64,000 nucleotides of DNA, from positions 434,001 through 498,000 of the forward strand of contig NZ_QBLM01000001.1 in assembly GCF_008828755.2 (NCBI RefSeq), given 5' to 3'. This DNA is from [Borrelia] turdi. Lineage in GTDB: Bacteria > Spirochaetota > Spirochaetia > Borreliales > Borreliaceae. The notes below the pieces were generated by a model. The model saw only the letters and a program-made list of their open reading frames with translations, did no database searches and was not told the DNA's origin. The position numbers were made by a program, and so were the translations under genes. Below, piece after piece: positions 50,140 to 59,817 of the stretch (position 1 is its first letter; each line of letters begins with the position of its first letter).

Positions 50140-50922
50140 ATGGATGGAGTTTTTAAAATGATAGATATTCAACTTTTAAATATTGATAATGATCAGCCAA
50201 GGAAATCTGTTAGTCTTGTTGAATTAGAAGAGTTAAGTATCTCCATAAAGGAAAATGGAATTTTGCAACCCATAATTGTTTATAAAGCAAATGAGAGATA
50301 TAAAATAATAGTAGGAGAAAGAAGGTTTAGGGCCGCTAAACTTATTCAGATAACAAGTGTTCCTGTTATTGAGGTTAATATAAAAGAATCTTGTAGGGAT
50401 TTTATGCCTTTAGTTGAAAATATTCAAAGAGAAAATTTTACGCCTGTTGAAGAGGCCTATGCCTATAAAAATGTAATGAATAAATATTCTTTAACTCAAA
50501 AGGATTTGTCTGAAAAAATTGGTAAAAGTAGGGCCTATATTTCAAATTTAGTTAGAATTTTAGATCTTGAACAAGAAATATTAAATGCAGTTCATAGGAA
50601 AGAAATTTCTTTTGGGCATGCTAAAGTTATTTTATCTTTAAAAGATAAGCAAGATAGGTATAATCTTTATTTAATAATACTGAAAAAAAAAATTTCTGTA
50701 AGAGACGCAGAAAAATATGTTAAAAATTTTTATAAATCTATAGCAAAAAAAAAGAAACTAGAACAAGATCCTTTTTTAAGCAGCATAAAAGAATTTTTAT
50801 TTGATAAAATTCAAACAAAAATAGATATTAAAGGGAATCAAGATAAGGGAAAAATAGAAATAGAGTATTTTACATCGGGTGATTTAAAAAGAATTGTTTC
50901 TTTTTTTGGCCATATTAGTTAA
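50140..50922 (+). CDS. parB: chromosome partitioning protein ParB (Spo0J)
   Basis: 260 residues. CTP-binding box (GILQPIIVYKANERYKIIVG, ERRFRAAKL with the Arg patch), box II ENIQRENFTPVEEA and the parS-binding HTH (TQKDLSEKIGKSRAYISNLVR). Short C-terminal dimer domain. AGGAGGG precedes the ATG at 50140, and a second ATG at 50158 is possible. It lies beside a parS-like site and is convergent with parZ-parA. Confidence 0.93.
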   Translation: MDGVFKMIDIQLLNIDNDQPRKSVSLVELEELSISIKENGILQPIIVYKANERYKIIVGERRFRAAKLIQITSVPVIEVNIKESCRDFMPLVENIQRENFTPVEEAYAYKNVMNKYSLTQKDLSEKIGKSRAYISNLVRILDLEQEILNAVHRKEISFGHAKVILSLKDKQDRYNLYLIILKKKISVRDAEKYVKNFYKSIAKKKKLEQDPFLSSIKEFLFDKIQTKIDIKGNQDKGKIEIEYFTSGDLKRIVSFFGHIS

Positions 50923-51188
50923 ATTGTTTGTATGATTTAAATTGTAAAATATTTTCTCTTAATTTCATGATAGTTTTGATTTTTTAGGCATTTTTTATAA
51001 TGCGTAAATTTTTTAAGCTTGTTTTTGAATTCTTTAGTTGTTATAAAGAAATCTTAAGCTTAAATAAAGGTTAAAATTTATATTTTGTTATTTTTATTGA
51101 AATTTAAAATTTAAAAACAATCTTTTATTTTGTAAAATAAACAATAATAATATATGTTCTATTTATATTTATTTTTGCAGTTGTAAAT

Positions 51189-51902
51189 TTAGATGGAACT
51201 ATTTTTAATATATTTTATTTTTTTCTTTATTTCCGAAATGGAATGAAAAAATAATTTTAAGTTTTCTTGGTTTAATTTGTTAAATTCAATATTTTTAAAT
51301 TCTTTTATATGCTTTAATATAAAATCCAATGTTTCTTTTATATCGTTTTCATATTTTTTATCTTTTTTAATTGATGATTTGTATATATTCTTTAATTGGA
51401 AATTTTTTTTATAAATAATTTTAAATTCTTTTAAAGAATTTATTTTACCATTTAAAACTTCGATTTTTAAAATAGGGGGGCAAGATTTTTTAGATATTTC
51501 ATATGATAATGATAATGGTAATTTTTCTATAATGAGTTGCTTGTCGGAATTTTCGATAAGCAGCTTATATCTTGATATTAAAGCATAAACCTTGTCTTTT
51601 TTAAATCCCATACTTTTAAACCATTGATAAAAAAGTCCGTTATATTGATTATTTCCTTTTAATTTGTCTTGAGTATCTTTGAGTATCTTTCCAATTTTTG
51701 TATAAGTGTTATTAAAAATATTGAAAATTTCATATTGCTTTTTTTTTAAAAAATCAGAAATGTCTTTGTCTAGCTTATTGTAGTCAAAAGTTCTTTTTTC
51801 AATTGAAATAATTTCTTTCTTTTCGATATTTTCCAAATTATTTGAAGATGTTTCTAATTTTTTCCCCATTAAAAACATTAAAGTTTCTAAATTGTCAGGC
51901 AT
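51189..51902 (-). CDS. parZ: ParZ-type chromosome partition protein
   Basis: 237 residues, strongly Lys/Asn/Ile-rich, with a segment (NGLFYQWFKSMGFKKDKVYAL) resembling plasmid partition proteins of Borrelia. I recall that the gene in this position, just after parA, has been named parZ and encodes a second centromere-binding protein. It starts 2 nt after parA, with GAGGAA as SD, so the two form an operon. No enzyme motif seen. Confidence 0.78.
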   Translation of the reverse strand: MPDNLETLMFLMGKKLETSSNNLENIEKKEIISIEKRTFDYNKLDKDISDFLKKKQYEIFNIFNNTYTKIGKILKDTQDKLKGNNQYNGLFYQWFKSMGFKKDKVYALISRYKLLIENSDKQLIIEKLPLSLSYEISKKSCPPILKIEVLNGKINSLKEFKIIYKKNFQLKNIYKSSIKKDKKYENDIKETLDFILKHIKEFKNIEFNKLNQENLKLFFHSISEIKKKIKYIKNSSI

Positions 51903-51904
51903 AG

Positions 51905-52657
51905 TTATTCCTCAATTTTGTTTATTATCTCTTTTGAAAGTTCTAAGAAATCTTTTGCAGCATTACTTTCTTTGTCATATTCATATACAGGCATTTTTGC
52001 TTCTTGGGATTTTGAAATGGTTATATTTTTTCTTATTTTTGTATTTAGAAGCTTTTCTTTAAAAACTTTTTTTAATGAGCTTACATATTTTTCTTTACTT
52101 TTATTTCTTATGTCGTATTTGTTTATAAAAACACCCGCAATATCTAAATTTTTATTTATTTGCTTTATGGTATTTATTGTGTCTATTAGTTGATTTATGC
52201 CTTCAAATGCAAAAAATTCTGTTTCAATTGGTATTAACAAGTAATTGCTTGCAATAAGAGCATTTATAGTTAATATTGAGAGTGTAGGAGGGCAATCGAT
52301 AATAATGAAATCATATTTATCTTTTTCATACAGTGTTAATGCATTTTTTAAAAAATTTTCTCTTGAAAGTTCATTTATCAATTCTTTTTCGAGTAAGGCT
52401 AATTTAATGCTAGATGGAATTATATCTAATCTAAAATGATTTAAAGGCTTGACCTTTATTTTTTTATTAATAAGTTCATAGCTTGAGTTTTCGGGAATAT
52501 ATTCTGAGGTATTTGTTCCGCTAGTAGAGTTTCCTTGTGAATCAATATCTATTAGAAGAATTTTTTTATTAAGCAGAATCATTGAATAAGAAATGTTAAT
52601 GGCGCTTGTAGTTTTTCCTACGCCTCCTTTTTGATTGATTACAGATATTATTTTCAT
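51905..52657 (-). CDS. parA: chromosome partitioning ATPase ParA
   Basis: 250 residues. Deviant Walker A NQKGGVGKTTSAIN, Walker A' LLIDIDSQGNST and Walker B FIIIDCPPTLS. Nonspecific DNA-binding ATPase that moves ParB- or ParZ-bound origins. It is cotranscribed with parZ and lies opposite in direction to parB. Two inverted repeats sit just upstream. Confidence 0.95.
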   Translation of the reverse strand: MKIISVINQKGGVGKTTSAINISYSMILLNKKILLIDIDSQGNSTSGTNTSEYIPENSSYELINKKIKVKPLNHFRLDIIPSSIKLALLEKELINELSRENFLKNALTLYEKDKYDFIIIDCPPTLSILTINALIASNYLLIPIETEFFAFEGINQLIDTINTIKQINKNLDIAGVFINKYDIRNKSKEKYVSSLKKVFKEKLLNTKIRKNITISKSQEAKMPVYEYDKESNAAKDFLELSKEIINKIEE

Positions 52658-52681
52658 ATAAATTATTCTCTTTTTATTTGG

Positions 52682-52744
52682 TTTTGTTTTTATATTTTAA
52701 AACAAAAATGGTAAAAATAATAATACTTTAAAGTATTATTATTT
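52682..52744. promoter_or_regulatory. paired inverted repeats upstream of parA
   Basis: A 30-bp perfect palindrome AAATAATAATACTTT/AAAGTATTATTATTT (52715-52744, no spacer) and a 9-bp repeat TTTTGTTTT (52682-52690) / AAAACAAAA (52699-52707). They occupy most of the gap between the YigZ-family stop and parA. A terminator, a ParA/ParZ operator or a centromere site are all possible. Confidence 0.5.
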
Positions 52745-52754
52745 AATATGTATA

Positions 52755-53378
52755 TTATTCTTTATGAAGCTTGAAAATTTCCTGAATTAAACCATTTTTT
52801 ATAAAAAATTCTGATATTTTTTGTTTATGTTTTGTTTTAAATTTAATTGAAGTGTTTATTTTGTTTAAAAAGTTTGAATCTATTATTTCTATTTCAAGTT
52901 TATTTTTCATTTTTAATAGTGAATTATATTGGTTATAATTTAAATTTAAACTTAGAATTTCTAATTCTTCTTTTTCTATTAGGGTAGTATTCTTAATAAC
53001 TTCTTTGGCGGACTTGTAGTATGCTTTGATTAATCCTCCTCTACCAAGCAAAGTACCTCCAAAATATCTCAATGTGATTATTAAGGTATCAGTTAAATTA
53101 TTATGTATTATGGCATCTAATGTGGGCTTTCCAGCCGTTAGATTAGGCTCCCTGTCATCACTCATTCCATTTAGAAATAAGTTCTTGTTCCCAATTCTAA
53201 ATCCATAAACTATATGTGTAGCATTTTTAAATTTTATTTTATATTTTTTAATAGTTTTATTTATATCTTCTTTTTTTTTAATATTAAAAATATATGAAAC
53301 AAAGATTGATTTTTTTATTTCAATTTTAGAATTACTATTGTTTTTTGGTATTAATATCATATGGCGTAAGTATACCAT
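52755..53378 (-). CDS. YigZ/IMPACT-family protein
   Basis: 207 residues. The UPF0029 N-terminal domain is unmistakable: NATHIVYGFRIG, GMSDDREPNLTAGKPTLDAI, ITLRYFGGTLLGRGGLIKAY. The C-terminal DUF1949-like domain follows. Relatives of IMPACT affect translation regulation, but the bacterial role is unclear. Two ATGs (53378, 53360) compete and neither has a strong SD. Confidence 0.88.
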   Translation of the reverse strand: MVYLRHMILIPKNNSNSKIEIKKSIFVSYIFNIKKKEDINKTIKKYKIKFKNATHIVYGFRIGNKNLFLNGMSDDREPNLTAGKPTLDAIIHNNLTDTLIITLRYFGGTLLGRGGLIKAYYKSAKEVIKNTTLIEKEELEILSLNLNYNQYNSLLKMKNKLEIEIIDSNFLNKINTSIKFKTKHKQKISEFFIKNGLIQEIFKLHKE

Positions 53379-53479
53379 CTTTTTAGATATTGCAGTATTT
53401 ATTGTTTATGTATATTATTAATATTGTTTGTTTTTATTATTGATTATTATAAAGTATGGTCAAAAAAAAGGGGTTTTAA

Positions 53480-53869
53480 ATGATATCAGGATTGAATCCA
53501 ACATTAAGGTTATTTAAAGATCATAAAATACTTTATTCTAACATGGAAAGGGGATTAAAGCCCCTTTTGGAAGTAGATAATTTTATTAATAAGTATATTC
53601 AGAATAAAGAAGGGCTTGAAATTTATGATAAAGTTGTAGGCAAAGCGGCGGCTATTATTATTTATAATATAGGGCTTCAAAATGTTCAGGCCGGGGTTGT
53701 TTCTCAGCCGGCAAAGGATTTTTTAGAAAGTAGAGGAATTAAAGTAGCTTATAAAAAATTGGTGGAAAAAATAAATGACAAGGCAGAAAGCTTGATTGAA
53801 AGTCTGGAAAATCCCGAAGAGGTTTATAAGTATATGATTAAAAGAGGGATTATAGTTAATAATATGTAA
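53480..53869 (+). CDS. DUF1893-family protein
   Basis: 129 residues. The DUF1893 pattern is present: RGLKPLLE near the N-terminus, YDKVVGKAAAIIIYNIG in the centre and SQPAKDFLESRGIKVAYKKL after it. No known function. AAGGGG precedes the ATG. Single gene. Confidence 0.82.
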   Translation: MISGLNPTLRLFKDHKILYSNMERGLKPLLEVDNFINKYIQNKEGLEIYDKVVGKAAAIIIYNIGLQNVQAGVVSQPAKDFLESRGIKVAYKKLVEKINDKAESLIESLENPEEVYKYMIKRGIIVNNM

Positions 53870-53898
53870 ATTATTAAAATAATTAAGTTGTTTTTTAG

Positions 53899-54216
53899 CT
53901 AGCTATATGACTTTGAATATACGGTGATAATTAGGGCGATGTTGTATATCAATATTATTAAATTTCCCCAATTTAGATAAAAATTACTTTTATCATAGTT
54001 AAAGATCCAAATTCCAGCATAAACACCTAAAAATCCTCCTATAGAAGATGTAAACATAATTAAATTAGGTTCTATTGTATGTTGATTAATTTTGGTTTGA
54101 TTCTCTTTGGCATCAGGTTGTTCAGTAAATTTGCTGTCAATAAAAATCATGGCAAAACCTGCAAGAGTAATACATAGAAAATAAATTGTAAATATTTTTC
54201 TAATTAATGCAAACAT
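53899..54216 (-). CDS. small membrane protein (DUF1294-like)
   Basis: 105 residues with an N-terminal hydrophobic segment and two more helices. The SIGGFLGVYAGIWIFNYDK segment resembles the glycine-rich core of DUF1294 proteins, but the match is weak. AAAGGGA precedes the ATG. Divergent from rsmI across a 225-bp gap containing an 8-bp inverted repeat (54244-54262). Confidence 0.65.
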   Translation of the reverse strand: MFALIRKIFTIYFLCITLAGFAMIFIDSKFTEQPDAKENQTKINQHTIEPNLIMFTSSIGGFLGVYAGIWIFNYDKSNFYLNWGNLIILIYNIALIITVYSKSYS

Positions 54217-54441
54217 AAATTTTCCCTTTCTTTTAACTTCTTAATCATTAATACTTAATGATATAACTAAATGTAATACAAAAGCAAGTATTTTGATAGG
54301 CATATAAAATATAGCTTTTAGCTTACCTTGTATTTGGTTATTTAGTGAGTAGAGTATTTTAGATTTTTCTTCTTAAGAAAGATGCTTTTAATATATTTCC
54401 AATATATTAATTTTTAGGTTTTGGAGGAATTAAAAGGAGCT

Positions 54442-55116
54442 ATGTTATACATTATTGGTACGCCAATAGGCAATTTAGAAGATATTACTTATAGGGCGAT
54501 TGATGTTTTAAAATCGGTAAATGTTATCTTTGCAGAAGATACAAGAGTCACTAGCAGGCTTTTGTTGCGATATAAAATTAATAAAAAAATGATTTCTTGC
54601 AATTCTGTAACAGAAAATAAGAAGATAAGCTTACTATTGAACTATTTGGCAAAAGGAGATTCTGTTGCTTTTGTTAGTGATGCAGGTACTCCGGGACTTA
54701 GCGATCCTGGTAGTCTGTTGGTTGCTGCTGCTTTTAGAGAGGGATACAAAGTTTGTCCAATTCCTGGAGCAAGTTCTTTTAATACGATTGTAAGTGTTAA
54801 TCCTTTTAGAGATAAATCAGTGCTTTTTGAAGGATTTTTACCTAACAAGGGACTTAAAAGATTTAAAAGAATTTCTGAGCTATATAAAAGAGGTGATGCA
54901 TTTGTATTACTTGAATCTGGTCATAGGCTTTTAAAACTGCTTGTTGAAATTTCTTCTGTTAGTTTAGATGCGAAGATTCTTATTGGCCGAGAGATGACAA
55001 AAATTTATGAAGAATATCAAATTGGTAATCCTTTAGAATTAAAAAAATATTTTGAATCTAGCAAGGAGAAGATTAAAGGAGAATTTACTATTTTGGTCAG
55101 CAGAAGTCGTTTATAG
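54442..55116 (+). CDS. rsmI: 16S rRNA (cytidine(1402)-2'-O)-methyltransferase
   Basis: 224 residues, tetrapyrrole-methylase fold: LYIIGTPIGNLEDITYRA, FAEDTRVTSRLL, VSDAGTPGLSDPG and PIPGASSF. It methylates C1402 of 16S rRNA, next to the decoding site. A TTG seven codons upstream is in frame, but the ATG at 54442 gives the family N-terminus and has AAAAGGAG, though at short spacing. It lies about 0.9 kb upstream of the 16S gene. Confidence 0.92.
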   Translation: MLYIIGTPIGNLEDITYRAIDVLKSVNVIFAEDTRVTSRLLLRYKINKKMISCNSVTENKKISLLLNYLAKGDSVAFVSDAGTPGLSDPGSLLVAAAFREGYKVCPIPGASSFNTIVSVNPFRDKSVLFEGFLPNKGLKRFKRISELYKRGDAFVLLESGHRLLKLLVEISSVSLDAKILIGREMTKIYEEYQIGNPLELKKYFESSKEKIKGEFTILVSRSRL

Positions 55117-55209
55117 TAAATTTTTTCTATTCAGATTTCAAACTTTATTTATTGTTTGTTTTACCCGATTGATTTATTGTGTTATACTTAAATTTTAATA
55201 GGGGTTTTT

Positions 55210-55758
55210 ATGAAAATTTATTTAGCTTCTCCATTTTTTAACGAAGAGCAAATTAAACTGAGGGATGAGGTTTTGAAATTTCTTGAAGAGTTCAATTTAG
55301 ATGTATTTTCTCCAGAACATCATGCTGTCAAAAAGATGGGATTGCTTGAAAAGGTTGATTATAAATTTGCAAATAGAGACATAAGAGAAAAAATAAGAGA
55401 AATAGATCTAAAAGAGCTGGTTAGCAGCGATATTATTTTAGCCTTGGTTAATTATGTTGATGCAGGTACTGCTTATGAGAGAGGATTTGCTTTTGCTAAG
55501 AAAATACCAAGTATAGATTTTTTTAAAGATAAACAAGATTCTGATTTTTATAATTTAATGTATAGTGATTGTAATGCATCTTTTTCTAATTACGAGGATC
55601 TTAGAGAAGGAATTTTGACATTTAAAGAGTTGTGGATTAAATTCAAAGGAGATAATGAAAATTTTAGAACTTTCTTTGATTATTTAAAAGCTAAATTAGG
55701 AAATAAGTTAAAAAAAATTCTTACAACTTTACCTGTTAATGAAAGATGTGGTTGTTAA
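55210..55758 (+). CDS. nucleoside 2-deoxyribosyltransferase-like protein
   Basis: 182 residues. N-terminal IYLASPFF, then SSDIILALVNYVDAGTAYERGFAFA with the catalytic Glu of the YtoQ/NDT family. It moves deoxyribose between bases and so suits purine salvage. AGGGG precedes the ATG. Ends NERCGC. Directly upstream of the rRNA promoter. Confidence 0.87.
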   Translation: MKIYLASPFFNEEQIKLRDEVLKFLEEFNLDVFSPEHHAVKKMGLLEKVDYKFANRDIREKIREIDLKELVSSDIILALVNYVDAGTAYERGFAFAKKIPSIDFFKDKQDSDFYNLMYSDCNASFSNYEDLREGILTFKELWIKFKGDNENFRTFFDYLKAKLGNKLKKILTTLPVNERCGC

Positions 55759-55829
55759 TGTTTTTATCACGGTTAATTGGTGAAATTTATTTTTTTATAT
55801 TTTGTGTTAATAAAATTAATGCAAAGGTA

Positions 55830-55858
55830 TTGACAATATGATTCTTCTTTTGTTAGAG
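55830..55858 (+). promoter_or_regulatory. putative 16S rRNA promoter
   Basis: TTGACA (55830-55835), 17-nt spacer, TTAGAG (55853-55858). Predicted start about 55865, giving a leader of roughly 105 nt to mature 16S. The -35 is perfect and the -10 is weak, which suits a promoter subject to growth control. Confidence 0.6.
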
Positions 55859-55972
55859 TATTAAATGTTGAAATGATTATTGGAAGATGAGAGAAGGGAA
55901 GAGTTAAGTAAGGTTGAAAGCCAAGCAAAAGAATAAACAAAACTTGTTGATTTTTTAAAATAAAAAATAAAA

Positions 55973-57508
<1,536 letters not shown>

Positions 57509-57685
57509 CTAAGAGAAAGATAGATTAAGGCTAATTCCATTAACTCTTCCCTACTCTTTTCTTTTTATAAAAGAGTTTTTGAAACTAGGATTATTTTCAT
57601 AAGTTTAAGATAAATTTTTGTATTTAGTTTTTTATTAATAATATTAAAGGATTTTATTAAACTTAAGCTTAAATTTAGATTGATT

Positions 57686-57759
57686 GGGGGTTTAGCTCAG
57701 TTGGCTAGAGCATCGGCTTTGCAAGCCGAGGGTCAAGGGTTCGAGTCCCTTAACCTCCA
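57686..57759 (+). tRNA. tRNA-Ala (anticodon TGC)
   Basis: Acceptor GGGGGTT/AACCTCC, D arm GCTCAGTTGGCTAGAGC, anticodon loop CTTTGCAAG, T arm GGGTTCGAGTCCC. Lies 177 nt after 16S on the same strand, so it is probably processed from the 16S transcript. Confidence 0.96.
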
Positions 57760-57794
57760 TTAGGTATCTTGTTTAGATTAAGGTTAAGTGGGTT

Positions 57795-59500
57795 GTGAGA
57801 TAAGTTTTTAAAGGTTAAAATAATTGTTAGAAGAAGATAAGATAGAATAAAAGAGTTAAGTAGAATTATAAGTCAAACAAAAGAGCAATCAAGGACTGTT
57901 TATTTCTTAAATAAAAATAATGACTAGTTTAGTTCTAAGTCAGCGTTAACGTTGTTAGTTTGTTAAAGCATATAAGGCAGCAGGATTTAGTAGTGAATAG
58001 GCTAGTAACCAATTGGCGATATATTTATGAAATGGGAATAGCCACTAAAAATAGTAGCTGATATTAAGTAAGGTTAATTAGCCGGATTTATTAATCTATG
58101 AAAGGAAGCCTTTAAAGCTTTGTCTGTAAATGAGTTTATAGCTATTAGTTGTTTAGCTAAGCAATAGCTTGCTAAAGTTATGATGGAATTGATACACGAT
58201 TCGGACAGATTTCTATAGGAGGCAGCAGCTAAGAATTTTCCAAAATGGGCGAAATTTTGATAGAGTGGTGCTGTGTAAATGGAGAGGGTCTACTCGTAAA
58301 GTTTTTTTATAAATAAGGAATAAGCTTTGTAGGAAATAATAAGGCGATGATGTTAATTTATGAATAAGCTCTAGCTAATTACGTGCCAGCAGCCGCGGCA
58401 ATATTTGGGGCAAGCCTTGTTTGGGATTATTGGGTGTAAAGGATAAGTGGTCAGATATATAAGTCGAAGCATAAAATGCTAAAGCCCAACTGCTTTGCTA
58501 TGTTGAAAATTATATGTCTAGAACTTGATAGAGAAAGTTATAATTTTTGTGTAGGGGAAATCTGTTGATATCAGGAAGAATGTCAGAGGATAAAGGGTAG
58601 GAAGCAAATAGGATTAAATTTTCCCTGTAGTTTGCGATGTAGGCGATGCACACTTTTTGCTAATTAAAAGTTAGTGCCAAGTCTAACGTGTTAAGTGTGC
58701 CGCTTGGGTAGTATACTTGCAAGAGTATAACCTAAAAGGAATTGACCGGGGGAGCTGACTTCTCTACAATTGGTAGAGCATGTGGTTTAATTCGATGATG
58801 TGTCAGGAATCTTGCCACAGCTAGATATATATATAGGATATGTTAGAGATAATTATTTCCTGTTTTTGGTCTACATACAATCGCTGCATGGTTGTTGCCT
58901 GTTTATACTTAGAGGTTTTCTAGTTTAAGTCTCACAACGGGGGCTCTATCCTTGTTTTATTTGTTGCCAGTATGTAATGGCTGGACCTTATATAAGGTTG
59001 CTTGTGATAAGTCAAAGTAATATTGGAATGACTTCAAATTAACACGCCTTTTATGTTCTGGGTTGGACTAAATACATGTTACAATGGTTTGTATAAATCG
59101 AAGCAAAACAGTGATGTGAAGCAAAATACATAAAGCAGGTCTTAGCTTGGATTAAAGTTTAGGCCCAACTTTATGAAGTTGGGATTGTTAGTAATCGCAT
59201 ATCAGAATGATACGGGGATATATTCTTGGGCTTTGTACGTTTTTGCCACACTATATAAGTTTATGGTATGCTTAAGGATATTATTCTAATCCGTAAGGAA
59301 AGAGGAAATTATTTAAGGTGTGTTTATTGAGGGGGGGGGTGAAGGTTGTAACAAGGTGGAGCCGTATTGGAAAGTGCTATTAGAGCGCTTCCTTTTTAAG
59401 AGAAAAATAAATTAAAGTCAATAATATTAACTTTAATTTATTTTTTTATTTTGATTAAAAAGTTTTTGGAATCAAACTAAAAATATAGTTTAAGCTTTAG
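57795..59500 (+). repeat. decayed duplicate of the 16S transcription unit
   Basis: Homology to the intact locus extends beyond the gene on both sides. Upstream, GAGTTAAGTAG and AGAAGAAGAT-like segments match the 16S leader, faintly back to its -10 area. Downstream, TAAGAGAAAAATAAATTAA and AAAAAGTTTTTGGAA match the 16S trailer. Outer limits are approximate because similarity fades. Confidence 0.75.
57917..59395 (+). pseudogene. 16S rRNA pseudogene
   Basis: About 1480 nt, collinear with 55973-57508. Kept islands: GGAGGCAGCAGCTAAGAAT (58217), GTGCCAGCAGCCGCGGCAA (58383), TGTTGATATCAGGAAGAAT (58563), CTAACGTGTTAAGTGTGCCG (58683) and GAGCATGTGGTTTAATTC (58776). Two deletions of roughly 30-40 nt are apparent (near 58180 and 58595). 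The CCGCCCGTCACA decoding-site strand has become TTTTTGCCACACT, and the anti-SD is CTTCC. Changes are mainly C to T and G to A. It cannot give a working 16S. Confidence 0.92.
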
Positions 59501-59523
59501 AAAAAATAAATATTTAGTAAGTG

Positions 59524-59589
59524 TTTGGGATTATACAACTTTAAATTAAAATTATATTAGAAATATGTCTCAATTTAAAGTTGCCCAAA
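59524..59589. terminator. long hairpin, candidate terminator after the 16S pseudogene
   Basis: CAACTTTAAATT (59536-59547) pairs perfectly with AATTTAAAGTTG (59572-59583). Outside it TTTGGG (59524-59529) pairs with CCCAAA (59584-59589) across a 6-nt bulge, 18 bp in all. TGTTTTATTGTTCTT follows on the plus strand. It lies between the opposing pseudogene/16S transcript and tRNA-Ile, so it could stop both. Confidence 0.65.
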
Positions 59590-59655
59590 TGTTTTATTGT
59601 TCTTATTAATTATAGATTAAGGTAACATTGCAACATTTATAATAATGGAACACAT

Positions 59656-59729
59656 TGGGACCAGGATGAGTTGAACATCCGACCTCAGGTTTATCAGACC
59701 TGCGCTCTAACCACCTGAGCTATGATCCC
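59656..59729 (-). tRNA. tRNA-Ile (anticodon GAT)
   Basis: Acceptor GGGATCA/TGGTCCC, D arm GCTCAGGTGGTTAGAGC, anticodon loop CTGATAA, T arm GATGTTCAACTCATC, discriminator A. It is on the strand opposite the rRNA genes, as known for Lyme spirochetes, so it is not part of the rRNA transcript. Confidence 0.96.
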
Positions 59730-59752
59730 TTAAGTACATTAATTCTTTACAA

Positions 59753-59781
59753 ATTTTATTTTAATCTTTTAACTTTGTCAA
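59753..59781 (-). promoter_or_regulatory. putative promoter of tRNA-Ile
   Basis: On the minus strand TTGACA (59781-59776), 17 nt, TAAAAT (59758-59753). Predicted start near 59746, 17 nt before the mature tRNA. The -35 overlaps one arm of the inverted repeat at 59779-59817. Confidence 0.65.
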
Positions 59782-59817
59782 TATCTCTTATGTCTTTTTA
59801 AGATGTAAGAGATATTG
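59779..59817. repeat. 12-bp perfect inverted repeat upstream of tRNA-Ile
   Basis: CAATATCTCTTA (59779-59790) and TAAGAGATATTG (59806-59817) around a 15-nt loop. It overlaps the tRNA-Ile -35. It may be a terminator for an upstream plus-strand transcript or a control site for tRNA-Ile. Confidence 0.5.

Noticed and set aside
51012-51064. TTTAAGCTT...AAGCTTAAA as a parB/parZ terminator
   Set aside because: Only 9-bp arms with a 35-nt loop and no T run. Too weak to list as a terminator.
58752-58795. tRNA-like stretch with TTGGTAGAGCATG in the 16S pseudogene
   Set aside because: The downstream part is the decayed copy of 16S GGTGGAGCATGTGGTTTAATTC. A CTCTAC/GTAGAG hairpin arises from local changes, and no acceptor or T arm exists.
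57917-59395. Second functional 16S gene or a group I intron/mobile insert
   Set aside because: Deletions, loss of the decoding and anti-SD sequences, and collinearity with 16S throughout show a decayed copy and not a working gene or an inserted element.
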